Below, one piece after another: positions 34,153 through 42,844 of a DNA stretch of 64,000 nt. The stretch is from Caulobacteraceae bacterium (lineage in GTDB: Bacteria; Pseudomonadota; Alphaproteobacteria; Caulobacterales; Caulobacteraceae): the NCBI GenBank assembly GCA_031291645.1, contig JARLIQ010000058.1:1-64000 (forward strand), in the 5' to 3' direction. The position numbers were made by a program, and so were the translations under genes. The number at the start of each line of letters is the position of its first letter. Positions within the stretch are counted from its first letter, which is position 1. Below the pieces are notes generated by a model. It was not told where the DNA came from and made no database searches. It worked only from the letters and a program-made list of their open reading frames with translations.

Positions 34153-35810
34153 TGTTCGACGTCCTGATCAGGAACGGCCTGGTGGTCGACGGCTCGGGCG
34201 AGGCGGGCTTCGCCGCCGACGTCGCGGTCAAGGACGGGCGGATCGCCCAGATCGGCCGCATCGACGGCCCCGCGCGCCAGGTGATCGACGCGGCGGGCCG
34301 GGTGGTCGCGCCCGGCTTCATCGATCCGCACACCCATTTCGACGTCCAGCTCTTGTGGGACGGCGCGGCGCGGCCGGCGCTCAGCCACGGGGTCACCTCG
34401 ATCGTGCCCGGCAACTGCTCGCTGTCGCTGGCCCCGCTGCGCGCGGCGGACCGGCCGGCGGTGGTCGGCATGTTCCAGCAGATCGAGGAGATGCCGCCCG
34501 AGGCCTTCACCACCGCCTTCGACTGGACCTGGGAGGATTTCGCCGGCTATCGCGCCGCGATCGAGCGCAACCTTGCGATCAACGTCGCCCCGCTGGTCGG
34601 CCACAGCGTGATCCGCCAATGGGTGATGGGCGAGGCGGCCCAGGCCCGCGCCGCGACGCCCGGCGAGATCGCCGCCATGCAGGACCTGCTACGCGAGTGC
34701 CTCCAGGCCGGCGCCGTCGGGCTTTCGACCAGCTTCGTCGACGTCGACGCGCGCGGCCGGCCGGTGCCCAGCCGCTTCGCCCAGTTCGCCGAGCTGGACG
34801 CCCTGGCCGCCGTGCTGGGCGAGTTCGGCCGGATGCTGCAGATCGTGCCGGAGTTCTACGACACCGACCTCACCATCGCCCGCATCGACCAGCTGGCCGA
34901 GCTGTCCCTGCGCCACGGCGTCCCGACCACCTTCTCGCCGGTGTTCGACAGCGCCAGCACGCCCGACAACGTGCCGCGCACCCTGGCCCGGGTCGAGGAG
35001 CAGTTCGCCCGCGGCGCCCGCGTCTGGCCCCAGATGCAGACCCGGCCGATCGACATCAGCTTCTCGCTCCTGCGCCCCAGCCTGTTCTTCGCCCGCCTGC
35101 CGAGCTGGATCCGGGTCCTGCGCAAGCCGCTGGACGAGCGGATCGCGGCGCTGAGCGATGCGGAGACCGCCGACCGGCTGGTGGCCGACGTCGGGCCCGA
35201 CGGAGGGGCGCGGATGATGGGCGAGCTGATCGTGCGGGGTGGCGACGCAGCCCCGACCGCCCTGGCCGGCCGAACCCTGGGCGAGATCGCCGCCGAGCGC
35301 GGCGAGAGCCCCGCGCGGGCCCTGATCACCCTGTCGCTGGAGCACGGCCTGGACGTCGCCTTCCTGGCCGCCAACCGGGGGCACGACGACACCGGCCGCA
35401 TCGGCGCCATGCTGGCCCATCCGCTGGTCCACATCGGCGCCAGCGACGGCGGGGCGCACCTGGCCTCCTTCGCCACCTATGGCGACACCGGCTATCTGTT
35501 CAGCGAGTTCGTCCGCAAGGCCGGCGCCCTCAGCCTCGAACAGGCTGTGCGCAAGATCACCGCCGACACCGCCGACATCTGGGGCTTCAAGGACCGCGGC
35601 CGCCTGGCGCCGGGCCTGGCCGCCGACATCGTGGTGTTCGACCCCGAGACCATCGCCCGTGGCGAGGAGCGGGCGGTGTTCGACATGCCGGGCGATGGCA
35701 TGCGCTACGTCCGCGACGCGATCGGGGTGGATACGGTGCTGGTCAACGGCGCGGTCGCCTACGCCGGCGGCGCCTACACCGACGCCAGGGCGGGCGCGGT
35801 GCTGGCCTAG
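34149..35810 (+). CDS. N-acyl-D-amino-acid deacylase / D-aminoacylase-type amidohydrolase
   Basis: The 553-residue member of the D-aminoacylase branch of the amidohydrolase superfamily has an N-terminal beta domain (FDVLIRNGLVVDGSGEAGFAADVAVKDG), metal-binding FIDPHTHFD, Cys of IVPGNCSLSLAP, VGHSVIR and HIGASDGGAHL, and the GLAADIVVFDPETI return to the beta domain. Known relatives hydrolyse N-acyl-D-amino acids such as N-acetyl-D-Glu or D-Asp. It is the third gene of a translationally coupled operon with two small proteins. It fits the D-amino-acid theme seen further right. Confidence 0.88.
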   Translation: MMFDVLIRNGLVVDGSGEAGFAADVAVKDGRIAQIGRIDGPARQVIDAAGRVVAPGFIDPHTHFDVQLLWDGAARPALSHGVTSIVPGNCSLSLAPLRAADRPAVVGMFQQIEEMPPEAFTTAFDWTWEDFAGYRAAIERNLAINVAPLVGHSVIRQWVMGEAAQARAATPGEIAAMQDLLRECLQAGAVGLSTSFVDVDARGRPVPSRFAQFAELDALAAVLGEFGRMLQIVPEFYDTDLTIARIDQLAELSLRHGVPTTFSPVFDSASTPDNVPRTLARVEEQFARGARVWPQMQTRPIDISFSLLRPSLFFARLPSWIRVLRKPLDERIAALSDAETADRLVADVGPDGGARMMGELIVRGGDAAPTALAGRTLGEIAAERGESPARALITLSLEHGLDVAFLAANRGHDDTGRIGAMLAHPLVHIGASDGGAHLASFATYGDTGYLFSEFVRKAGALSLEQAVRKITADTADIWGFKDRGRLAPGLAADIVVFDPETIARGEERAVFDMPGDGMRYVRDAIGVDTVLVNGAVAYAGGAYTDARAGAVLA

Positions 35811-35818
35811 AGGTTGTT

Positions 35819-36343
35819 CTAAAGGCCGTCCTCCTTGGCGTTCACCCGCGGCGCGATCCAGGTGATCAGGTCCCAGGCGTTGCGGATGGAGACGAACATC
35901 AGGACCGTCAGGGCGATGGCCAGGTCGAACGGTGCGGCGGGCGAGGCCTCGGCCAGGGCGACCCCGGAAGCGGCGACGCCGAGGTAGCAGACGGCGGGTC
36001 CCACCCCATAGCACCAGACGTCGCTCCAGTGCGGCGGATCCGACGTCTCGCCGAACTGGATGCCGACGGCGGCCACGACCGCGTAGGCCAGGCCGGCGCT
36101 CGCGCAGCCGCCGACGATCCAGGCGGCGGCGCGGTGCGTGACGCCCGGCGCCATGGCCAGCGCGGCCACGGCCAGCACCACGCCGAAATGGAACAGGGTC
36201 GGGGTCAGGTAGAGGCTGGCGCCGCGGGTGGCGTTCTGGCGCCCCATGCCGCCCGTCAGGCTCGCGACCACGAACAACAGGCCGATCAGCGCGCCTGCGG
36301 CGCCGCCGACCAGGAGGTAGAAGTCGTGCCAGTCCTCGAACAT
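35819..36343 (-). CDS. Integral membrane protein of unknown function
   Basis: The 174-residue protein starts FEDWHDFYLLVGGAAGALIGLLFVVASL and has about five membrane segments, the first at residues 7-27. The ATG at 36343 is preferred over an upstream in-frame ATG that lies next to a repeat element. It converges on the deacylase gene. There is no recognised catalytic motif; the start resembles uncharacterised membrane proteins common in alphaproteobacteria. Confidence 0.7.
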   Translation of the reverse strand: MFEDWHDFYLLVGGAAGALIGLLFVVASLTGGMGRQNATRGASLYLTPTLFHFGVVLAVAALAMAPGVTHRAAAWIVGGCASAGLAYAVVAAVGIQFGETSDPPHWSDVWCYGVGPAVCYLGVAASGVALAEASPAAPFDLAIALTVLMFVSIRNAWDLITWIAPRVNAKEDGL

Positions 36344-36363
36344 CGCCGCTCCCGCTCGGTGCG

Positions 36364-36431
36364 AGAGCACGTTAGGCGAAAGTGTACGCGGTTTCGCCGC
36401 CCGAACGTGCTCTAAACGTTTGATTTAGAGC
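36364..36431. repeat. RIME-like palindromic intergenic repeat, copy 1
   Basis: A perfect outer stem AGAGCACGTT/AACGTGCTCT encloses GCGAAA/TTTCGC, and a second stem CTCTAAA/TTTAGAG follows directly, sharing CTCT. The following AGAGCAGGATGAACGCAAAAC resembles the ends of palindromic repeats spread through alphaproteobacterial genomes. A near-identical copy is at 52836. Confidence 0.8.
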
Positions 36432-36465
36432 AGGATGAACGCAAAACGGGCGCGGCGGCCAGGGG

Positions 36466-37218
36466 TCAGGCGGTGTTTCCCGCGTCCACCGTCAGCACCG
36501 TCCCGGTGACGTTCCGGCCGGCCTCGCCCAGCAGGTATTCGACGCTGGCGGCGATGTCGTCGGGCTCGACCAGGCGGCGCAGGGCGCTGCGGCGGGCGAC
36601 CTGTTCGCGCTGGTCGTCGCCGAGGCTCTTGGTCATCTCGGTGTCCATGAAGCCCGGCGCCACGGCGTTGACCGTCACGCCCAGCCGGCCGACCTCGCGG
36701 GCGAGGGAGCGGGTGAAGCCCAGCAGCGACGCCTTGGTCGCGCCATAGACCGACAGGCCCGAATAGCCGGTCGAGCCGATGATCGAGGCGACGTTGACGA
36801 TCCGCCCCTCGCCGGCGGCCATCATGGCGCGGGCGACGTACTTGGTGAGGACGATCGGCGAGAGGGTGTTGAGCCGCACCAGGGCCTCGATCTGGCTCAG
36901 GTGCATGTTGGCCAGCAGCCCGTCCGTGCCCAGGGCGGCGTTGTTGACCAGGCCGAAGGGCGCGCCGAACTCGGCCCTCAGGTTCCGGACGAACGCGCCG
37001 ATCGCCTCGATCTGCGACAGGTCGAAGGCGCGGAAGACGATCTCGCCCGCGCCGGGGCGGCCTTCGAGCTCGGCCCGGGCGGCGGGCAGGGCCTCGCCTT
37101 CGTTGCGGGCGACGGCGATGACGCGGCAGCCGCCGGCGGCCAGGCGCCGGGCGATGGCCAGGCCCACGCCCTTGCTGGCGCCCGAGACGATGACGTTGCG
37201 CAGGAGGGCTTCAGCCAT
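36466..37218 (-). CDS. 3-oxoacyl-ACP reductase-like SDR
   Basis: The 250-residue FabG-like short-chain dehydrogenase has VSGASKGVGLAIA for cofactor binding, NNAALG, a catalytic Ser in VNVASIIG, YGATKAS with the active Tyr and Lys, and VTGTVLTVDAGNTA at the end. It overlaps the upstream AMP-ligase gene by 8 bp, and that gene directly follows the ACP gene, so it probably reduces a beta-keto acyl group bound to that ACP. The acyl chain is unknown. Confidence 0.88.
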   Translation of the reverse strand: MAEALLRNVIVSGASKGVGLAIARRLAAGGCRVIAVARNEGEALPAARAELEGRPGAGEIVFRAFDLSQIEAIGAFVRNLRAEFGAPFGLVNNAALGTDGLLANMHLSQIEALVRLNTLSPIVLTKYVARAMMAAGEGRIVNVASIIGSTGYSGLSVYGATKASLLGFTRSLAREVGRLGVTVNAVAPGFMDTEMTKSLGDDQREQVARRSALRRLVEPDDIAASVEYLLGEAGRNVTGTVLTVDAGNTA

Positions 37219-38590
37219 GGGCGCGGTCCAGCTTGCCGCCGGCGGTGACCTTCAGGCCCGGGACGAAGCGGACCTGGGCGGGCGCCTTGTGGGCCGGCAG
37301 GGCGGCTCTGCAGGCGGCGAGGATGCTCGCGCGCAGGGCGGCTTCGGCCTGCGGCTCCGCGGCGGCGGCCGGATCGGCCAGGGCCACGTCGGCGGCGACC
37401 AGGGCGCCGGTGATCGGGTTCCTGCGCGCACGCACCAGCGAGGCGCGCACCGCCGGATGGCGGTTGATCACCGCCTCGATCTCCTCCGGATGCACCTTCA
37501 GCCCGCCGACGTTGATCACTCCGTTGCGGCGGCCGGCGAAGCGCCAGCGGCCGTCCTTCAGCTCGACCATGTCGCCGGTGTCGACGAAGCCCTCGGCGTC
37601 GGCCAGGGCCGGGGGCCGGGCGCCCGCGTAGCCGAGCGCGGCGCGCGGCGAGCGTATGCGCAGGGAGCCGTCGACCACCTTCATCTCGACCGGCCCGCCG
37701 GTGCGGCCGACGTAGTGTTCGGGAAAGCCCTCCAGCCCGTCGTCGACCTCGAAGCCGACCCCCGCCTCGGTCGAGGCGTAGGCGTGGCCGACCGCGGCGG
37801 CCGGGAAGAAGGCCTTCAGCCGGTCCAGCACCGCCTGGTCGGCGATCTCGCCGGACAGGCGAACATAGGCCGGGGCGATGGCGTGGGCCTGCGGCGTCAT
37901 CAGCGCCCGCCGCCAATGCGACGGCGTGCCGGACAGGTGGGTCACGCCCAGCGCGCCGAGCCGGGTCAGGTGGTCGGCCGCCGCCTCGTGCGCGTCGGAC
38001 AGCACCATGGACGAGCCGCCGGTCAGGGCGCGCAGCAGGATCTGCAGGCCGCCATAGCGGCGGATGTCGTAGAAGGTGCCCCAGACGATCGGCGCGGCGC
38101 CGGCCGCCCTCGGCCGGATCGCCCCGGTCAGGCCGGCCAGGGTGTGGATCACCATCTTGGGCGCGCCGGTCGTGCCAGAGGTGAACATCAGCCACTCGCT
38201 GGCGGCGCCGGTGTCCTGTTCCGGCACGCTCTGCGCCGGCTCGGCCAGGACGTGGACGGGCCGACCGAGGGCCTCCAGCGCCGGATCGGACGCGTCGACG
38301 ACGACGGCCTCGATCCCGGCGGTCTCGACGGCCTGGGCCAGGTGCTCGTCGGCCAGGTCGGGCGGGCAGATCACGATCCGGCGGGCGAGGCCGTCCAGCT
38401 CGACCAGGGCCTGGGCGGCGCCGATCTGGGCCTGGGTGCGCACCAGGACGGCGCGGCCGGCCAGCGACGCGCGCGCCTCGCCAAGGCCGGTCCGGGCCGC
38501 GAGGTCGGCGAGGCGGAGGCTGGCCCCGGGCCCGTAAAGCCGCGCGCCGCCGTCCGCGGCCCGCGCCAGGAGGGAACGCAACGCCGGCAT
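37211..38590 (-). CDS. ANL-superfamily AMP-dependent ligase
   Basis: The 459-residue adenylating enzyme has MFTSGTTGAPKM as the P-loop, AYASTEAG as motif A5, FVDTGDMVELKDGRWRFAGRRNGVINVGGLKVHPEE at the hinge and AGGKLDR with the catalytic Lys near the end. It is shorter than typical acyl-CoA synthetases, with a reduced N-terminal domain. It starts one base after the ACP gene stop and overlaps the SDR gene, so it probably activates a carboxylate for loading onto that ACP. Confidence 0.87.
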   Translation of the reverse strand: MPALRSLLARAADGGARLYGPGASLRLADLAARTGLGEARASLAGRAVLVRTQAQIGAAQALVELDGLARRIVICPPDLADEHLAQAVETAGIEAVVVDASDPALEALGRPVHVLAEPAQSVPEQDTGAASEWLMFTSGTTGAPKMVIHTLAGLTGAIRPRAAGAAPIVWGTFYDIRRYGGLQILLRALTGGSSMVLSDAHEAAADHLTRLGALGVTHLSGTPSHWRRALMTPQAHAIAPAYVRLSGEIADQAVLDRLKAFFPAAAVGHAYASTEAGVGFEVDDGLEGFPEHYVGRTGGPVEMKVVDGSLRIRSPRAALGYAGARPPALADAEGFVDTGDMVELKDGRWRFAGRRNGVINVGGLKVHPEEIEAVINRHPAVRASLVRARRNPITGALVAADVALADPAAAAEPQAEAALRASILAACRAALPAHKAPAQVRFVPGLKVTAGGKLDRAHG

Positions 38591-38926
38591 CTATCGCGCG
38601 GCTTTCGCGGCCGCGGCTTCGTACAGGGCGACGAAATCGCCGAAGGTGACGGGGAAGAAGACCTCGTCCGCGTCCGAGAACGGGTCCAGGCCCAGGCTGT
38701 CCTCCAACTCGGCGACGACGATCGCGAAGCACAGCGAGTCCAGGCCGGACTCCAGCAGGACCAGGTCGTCGGTCAGGGGCTGCAGGCGTCTTTCCTGGTT
38801 GGCTGCCGCCTGATGGAACTGGAGCACGACCGCCTCGCGCACCCCGGCGCGCGAACTGGTGTCGCCTTGCACGAGTCTTGCTGCGTCGCCTGTCGCGCCG
38901 TCCATGGCGATCGTCGTCTGTTTCAT
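38591..38926 (-). CDS. Acyl carrier protein
   Basis: The 111-residue protein has a disordered N-terminal ~25 residues and an ACP fold with the phosphopantetheine Ser64 in ESGLDSLCFAIV. Acidic helix 2 (AELEDSLGLDPF) and the DFVALYEAAA end are typical. The start at 38926 has a good GGAG 7 bp upstream. Its ATG overlaps the possible ATG of the divergent acyltransferase-like gene. It heads the ACP-ligase-SDR operon. Confidence 0.88.
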   Translation of the reverse strand: MKQTTIAMDGATGDAARLVQGDTSSRAGVREAVVLQFHQAAANQERRLQPLTDDLVLLESGLDSLCFAIVVAELEDSLGLDPFSDADEVFFPVTFGDFVALYEAAAAKAAR

Positions 38927-38939
38927 GGCCGAACTCCGA

Positions 38940-39809
38940 ATGCTGCCCAGCCCACCGCCGAAAGTCCGCTGCCGCCAGATCCTGGAAGGGGACCTGGATG
39001 CGGTCGCAGAGCTTCTGTGCGAAGGCTTTCCGGACCGGTCTCGCAAGTATTGGACCAGCGGCCTGGCCCGGATGGGTGGCCGCCCCGGGCCCGCCGAGGC
39101 GCCGCGCTACGGCTATGTGCTGGAGGCCGACGGGGTGCTGGTGGGCGTGCTCCTGCTGCTGTTCACCGGCCTGGCGGGCGATCGGCCGCGGTTCAACGTC
39201 TCGAGCTGGTACGTGCGGCCGGCGTTCCGCGGCTTCGCCAGCCTGATGGCGACCCTGGCGGTGCGGCGCAAGGACGCGGTCTACCTCAACACCTCGCCGA
39301 TCGCCCACAGCCTGCCGCTGCTGCACGCCATGGGGTTCCGGCCGCTCAACCGGGGCCAGTTCCTGGCCGCGCCGCTGCTCTCGCGCACCCCGCGCGGCGC
39401 CAGGGCCCGGGCGGTCGGGCCGCAGGACGCGCCCCACCCGGGGCTCGATCCGGCCGAGTTCGAGCTGGCGCGCGCCCACGCCGCCCTGGGCTGCCTCAGC
39501 CTGGTGTGCGAGGCCCATGGCCGGGCCACGCCCTTCGTCTTCGTGCGCCGCGACATCCGCTATTCGCCGCTGGGCGTGGTCCAGCTGGTCTGGAAGGGGG
39601 AGGGGGCGGACTACGCCGCCTGCGCCGGCGCCCTGGGCCGCGCCCTGGCCGCGCGCGGCGCCTTGCTGGCGATCAGCGACGCCAACGGGCCGGTTCCGGG
39701 CCTCGTCGGCGGCTACTTTCCCGGCAAGTCGCCCAAGTTCTTCAAGGGTCCCGCGGAGCCTCGGGTCAACGACCTGGCCTTCACCGAAGCCGTGATCTTC
39801 GGTCCCTGA
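38940..39809 (+). CDS. GNAT-like acyltransferase family protein
   Basis: About 289 residues (294 if started at ATG 38925). The first ~150 residues look like a GNAT fold: ILEGDLDAVAELLCEGFP at the start, YVLEADGVLVGVLLLLF, FNVSSWYVRPAFRGFASLM and a LPLLHAMGFRPL end. The canonical Q/RxxGxG/A acetyl-CoA loop is degenerate (RPAFRGFA). The C-terminal half is a second, divergent module. Being divergent from the ACP operon, it may use acyl-ACP as donor. It is followed 21 bp later by the ThDP enzyme gene. No strong ribosome-binding site marks either start. Confidence 0.65.
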   Translation: MLPSPPPKVRCRQILEGDLDAVAELLCEGFPDRSRKYWTSGLARMGGRPGPAEAPRYGYVLEADGVLVGVLLLLFTGLAGDRPRFNVSSWYVRPAFRGFASLMATLAVRRKDAVYLNTSPIAHSLPLLHAMGFRPLNRGQFLAAPLLSRTPRGARARAVGPQDAPHPGLDPAEFELARAHAALGCLSLVCEAHGRATPFVFVRRDIRYSPLGVVQLVWKGEGADYAACAGALGRALAARGALLAISDANGPVPGLVGGYFPGKSPKFFKGPAEPRVNDLAFTEAVIFGP

Positions 39810-39830
39810 AACTCCGTCCGGATACGCCCG

Positions 39831-41525
39831 ATGTTCCATAGAGCCCAATCGCGCACCGCCGCCCAGGCCCTGGTCGACCAGCTGGTCATCCACGGGGTCG
39901 AGCACGTCTTCTGCGTGCCCGGCGAAAGCTATCTGGGCGTGCTCGACGCCCTGATCGACAGCCCGATCACCGTCACCGTCTGCCGCCAGGAGGGCGGGGC
40001 GGCGATGATGGCCGAGGCCGTCGGCAAGGCCACGGGCAAGCCCGGCGTCTGCTTCGTCACCCGCGGGCCGGGCGCGACCAACGCCTCGGCGGGTATCCAC
40101 ATCGCCCAGCAGGATTCGACCCCGATGATCATGTTCGTCGGCCAGGTGGACCGGGGGCTGAGGGAGCGCGAGGCCTGGCAGGAGCTGGACTACCGGGCGG
40201 TGTTCGGGGCCATGACCAAGTGGACGACCGAGCTCGACGTGGCCGAACGCACGCCGGAGATCGTCTCGCGCGCGTTCCACACCGCCGTGAACGGCCGGCC
40301 GGGCCCCGTCGTCGTCGCCCTGCCGCGCGACATGCTGGGCGAGCCGGTGTGGGCGGCCGACGCGCCGCCCTTCCGTGCGGCCGAGACGGGCCCGGACGCG
40401 TCGGACATGGATCAGCTTTCTGCCCTGATCTCAGAGGCTAAGCGGCCGATCTTCATCCTGGGCGGGTCGCGCTGGGACCAGGCCGCCCGCGAGGCCGTGA
40501 CCGCCTTCGCCGAACGGTTCGACGCGACCATCCTGACCAGCTACCGGCGCATGACGCTGTTCGATCCGCTGCACCCCTGCTACGGCGGCGACCTCGGGCT
40601 CGGCGCCAATCCCCGGCTGGTCGCCCGGGTCAAGGCGGCTGACCTGATCGTCTGCGTCGGCGGCCGTCTCGGCGAGGTGGCGAGCCAGGGCTATTCGCTG
40701 CTGGAGATTCCGGCCCCGCAGACCCGCCTGGTCCACGTCCACCCGGGGGCCGAGGAACTGGGCCGGGTCTACGCCCCGCACCTGGCCATCCACGCCTCGC
40801 CCAGGCGCTTCGCCGCGGCCCTGGCGAGACTGCCGGCGCCGGCCGACGCCCCCTGGCGCGAGGAGACCCGCGCGGCCCACGCCGACTACCTCGCCTGGTC
40901 CGAGACCGCGACGCCCCAGCCGGGCGGGGTCAACCTCGGCGCGGTGATGGTCTGGCTGCGCGGCCGGCTGGCCGAGGACGCGGTGATCTGCAACGGCGCG
41001 GGCAACTACGCGGCCTGGATCCATCGCTTCTTCCGCTTCCGCCGGTTCGGCGGCCACATGGCCCCGACCTCGGCCTCGATGGGCTATGGCGTGCCCGCCG
41101 CGGTGGCCATGCAGCGGCTCCATCCCGGGCGCACGGTGGTCTCGATCAGCGGCGACGGCGACTTCCTGATGAACGGCCAGGAGTTCGCCACCGCCGTGCA
41201 GTACGGCCTGCCGATCATCGCCATCGTCGCCGACAACGCCTCCTACGGCACGATCCGGATGCACCAGGAGCGGGAGTTCCCCGGCCGGGTCAGCGCCACC
41301 GAGCTGAAGAACCCCGACTTCGCCGCCTATGCGCGGGCCTTCGGCGGTTTCGGCGCGAGCGTGGAGGCCACCGCCGACTTCCCCGCCGCCTTCGAGGCCG
41401 CCCGCGCCTCGGGCCTGCCGTCGATCATCCACCTGAAGATCTCGGCCGACGCAATCGCCCCGGGGACCACCCTGACCCAGATCCGCGAGACGGCGCTGGC
41501 GCGCGGCGCCGCGCGTGGGGGCTGA
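39831..41525 (+). CDS. Thiamine-diphosphate-dependent enzyme, acetolactate synthase-like
   Basis: The 564-residue three-domain ThDP enzyme has an N-terminal Pyr domain with FCVPGESYLGVLDAL and the catalytic Glu54 (CRQEGGAAM), a central domain (KRPIFILGGSRWDQ) and a C-terminal PP domain with SGDGDFLMNGQE...NNASYGT for Mg-ThDP binding. It is one polypeptide without a regulatory subunit, unlike biosynthetic AHAS, so it is probably a carboligase or decarboxylase. It lies 21 bp after the GNAT-like gene, forming a two-gene operon. Substrates are unknown. Confidence 0.88.
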   Translation: MFHRAQSRTAAQALVDQLVIHGVEHVFCVPGESYLGVLDALIDSPITVTVCRQEGGAAMMAEAVGKATGKPGVCFVTRGPGATNASAGIHIAQQDSTPMIMFVGQVDRGLREREAWQELDYRAVFGAMTKWTTELDVAERTPEIVSRAFHTAVNGRPGPVVVALPRDMLGEPVWAADAPPFRAAETGPDASDMDQLSALISEAKRPIFILGGSRWDQAAREAVTAFAERFDATILTSYRRMTLFDPLHPCYGGDLGLGANPRLVARVKAADLIVCVGGRLGEVASQGYSLLEIPAPQTRLVHVHPGAEELGRVYAPHLAIHASPRRFAAALARLPAPADAPWREETRAAHADYLAWSETATPQPGGVNLGAVMVWLRGRLAEDAVICNGAGNYAAWIHRFFRFRRFGGHMAPTSASMGYGVPAAVAMQRLHPGRTVVSISGDGDFLMNGQEFATAVQYGLPIIAIVADNASYGTIRMHQEREFPGRVSATELKNPDFAAYARAFGGFGASVEATADFPAAFEAARASGLPSIIHLKISADAIAPGTTLTQIRETALARGAARGG

Positions 41526-41641
41526 GGGGAATCGGCCTAGGCTGGCCATGCGCGTTCGAGTGAGGCGCCGATAGCGTCGGCCTGCGCGCGCGGGCCATCC
41601 GGCCGCCGTTTCGCGACCCCTGGACGGAGTTGTGGGCCCGC

Positions 41642-42820
41642 ATGCGTATCGCCGTCGCGCTGAGCGGCCAGCCGCGGACCTGGCGCCACACCCGCCAGCC
41701 TCTGTCCCGGTTCTTCGCCGGCCACGAGGTGGAGGTCTTCTTCCACACCTGGGACGAGGTCGAACCCGGCGAGGTCGACGCCCTCGTCGCCGCCTATGCG
41801 CCGCGCGCCTATCGCGTGGAGCCGCGGCCGCTGTTCGTCGAGGAGAAGCGGCGCCTGGCCGAACGGTTTCCCACCCGGCCGCCGCTGACCGTCTTCGACA
41901 TGTTCCATTCGGTGAGCGCCAGCCTCGGCCTCGCCCTGGCGGCCCAGGCCGAGGGCGCCGGCTACGACCTGATCTGCCGCACCCGGTTCGACCTGACCTA
42001 CGACGGCGCCTGGACGGCCTCGCCGCCAGCGGCGGGGTGCGTGCTCACGCCGCCCGGCTTCGAGCCCGAGGGCGGCTGCAACGACCAGTTCGCGCTCGGC
42101 GACCCCGAGGCGATGGGTGCCTATGCGGGCGTCTCCGCCTGGCTGCCCGAAGGCCTGGAGGCGCTCGGCGGCGCCTGGTTCCGGCCCGAGGTCGCGCTGG
42201 GGACCTATCTGCGGTCGGCCGCGGGCCTGGACCTGCGTCGGCAAGCCTTCCCCGTCGTTCTGCTGCGCGAGGACCAGGTCGGGCGTCCCTTCCAGGCGCT
42301 GCGCGACGATCCGATGTTCCATGCCGGCAAGCATGAGGCCTGGGAGGCGTTCGCGCGGTCCCATTTCGACGCGGCGGTGGCCGAACGGCTCGATTTCAAC
42401 CATGCCGGGCGCAGGCCGCTGGCCTTCGTCCGCTGGCTCCAGGCGCGGCCTGCGGACGAGCGGCGGGCGTTGTCGTCGCTGGACTGGCCGCTGCGGATCG
42501 CGGCGATCGACCAGTTTATCACGCGCGAACTGGGCGGCCCGGCCCTCGACGCCCAGCGCCACGAGCTGATCCGGCTGATCTGCGCTACGCTGATCCACCA
42601 GATGGACCGCAGCGAGCCGATGACCCCCGAGGCCTTCGTCGTCCATGCCCTGTCCGTGAACATCCTGGATATGCGGCGCGCCCTGGCCTGGCTCGAGGCG
42701 GACCAGGGCCGGGTCAACCTGCTGCCCGACGTGCTCAACCGCCTGGGGGTGCTGAGGGCGGCCTTCACCTTCGCCCCGCCCTTCGACCAGGTGGGCGAGC
42801 ACGCCTGGCGCGTCGAATAG
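41642..42820 (+). CDS. Glycosyltransferase-like protein of unknown specificity
   Basis: The 392-residue protein begins with RIAVALSGQPRTWRHT and FFHTWDEVEP, a start I associate with surface-polysaccharide-linked GT-A-type hypothetical proteins. LICRTRFDLTYDG could be the nucleotide-sugar/metal-binding DxD-type region. The C-terminal ~150 residues are helical. ATG 41642 is preferred; a TTG at 41630 has a closer GGAG. It lies 116 bp after the ThDP gene. The assignment is tentative. Confidence 0.55.
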   Translation: MRIAVALSGQPRTWRHTRQPLSRFFAGHEVEVFFHTWDEVEPGEVDALVAAYAPRAYRVEPRPLFVEEKRRLAERFPTRPPLTVFDMFHSVSASLGLALAAQAEGAGYDLICRTRFDLTYDGAWTASPPAAGCVLTPPGFEPEGGCNDQFALGDPEAMGAYAGVSAWLPEGLEALGGAWFRPEVALGTYLRSAAGLDLRRQAFPVVLLREDQVGRPFQALRDDPMFHAGKHEAWEAFARSHFDAAVAERLDFNHAGRRPLAFVRWLQARPADERRALSSLDWPLRIAAIDQFITRELGGPALDAQRHELIRLICATLIHQMDRSEPMTPEAFVVHALSVNILDMRRALAWLEADQGRVNLLPDVLNRLGVLRAAFTFAPPFDQVGEHAWRVE

Positions 42821-42844
42821 GGCCTGGCCGGCGGCGGCCGGGCC

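Noticed and set aside
36978..40280. 1100-codon minus-strand frame spanning the ACP/GNAT/ThDP region
   Set aside because: It crosses several real genes in other frames and has no recognisable domain.
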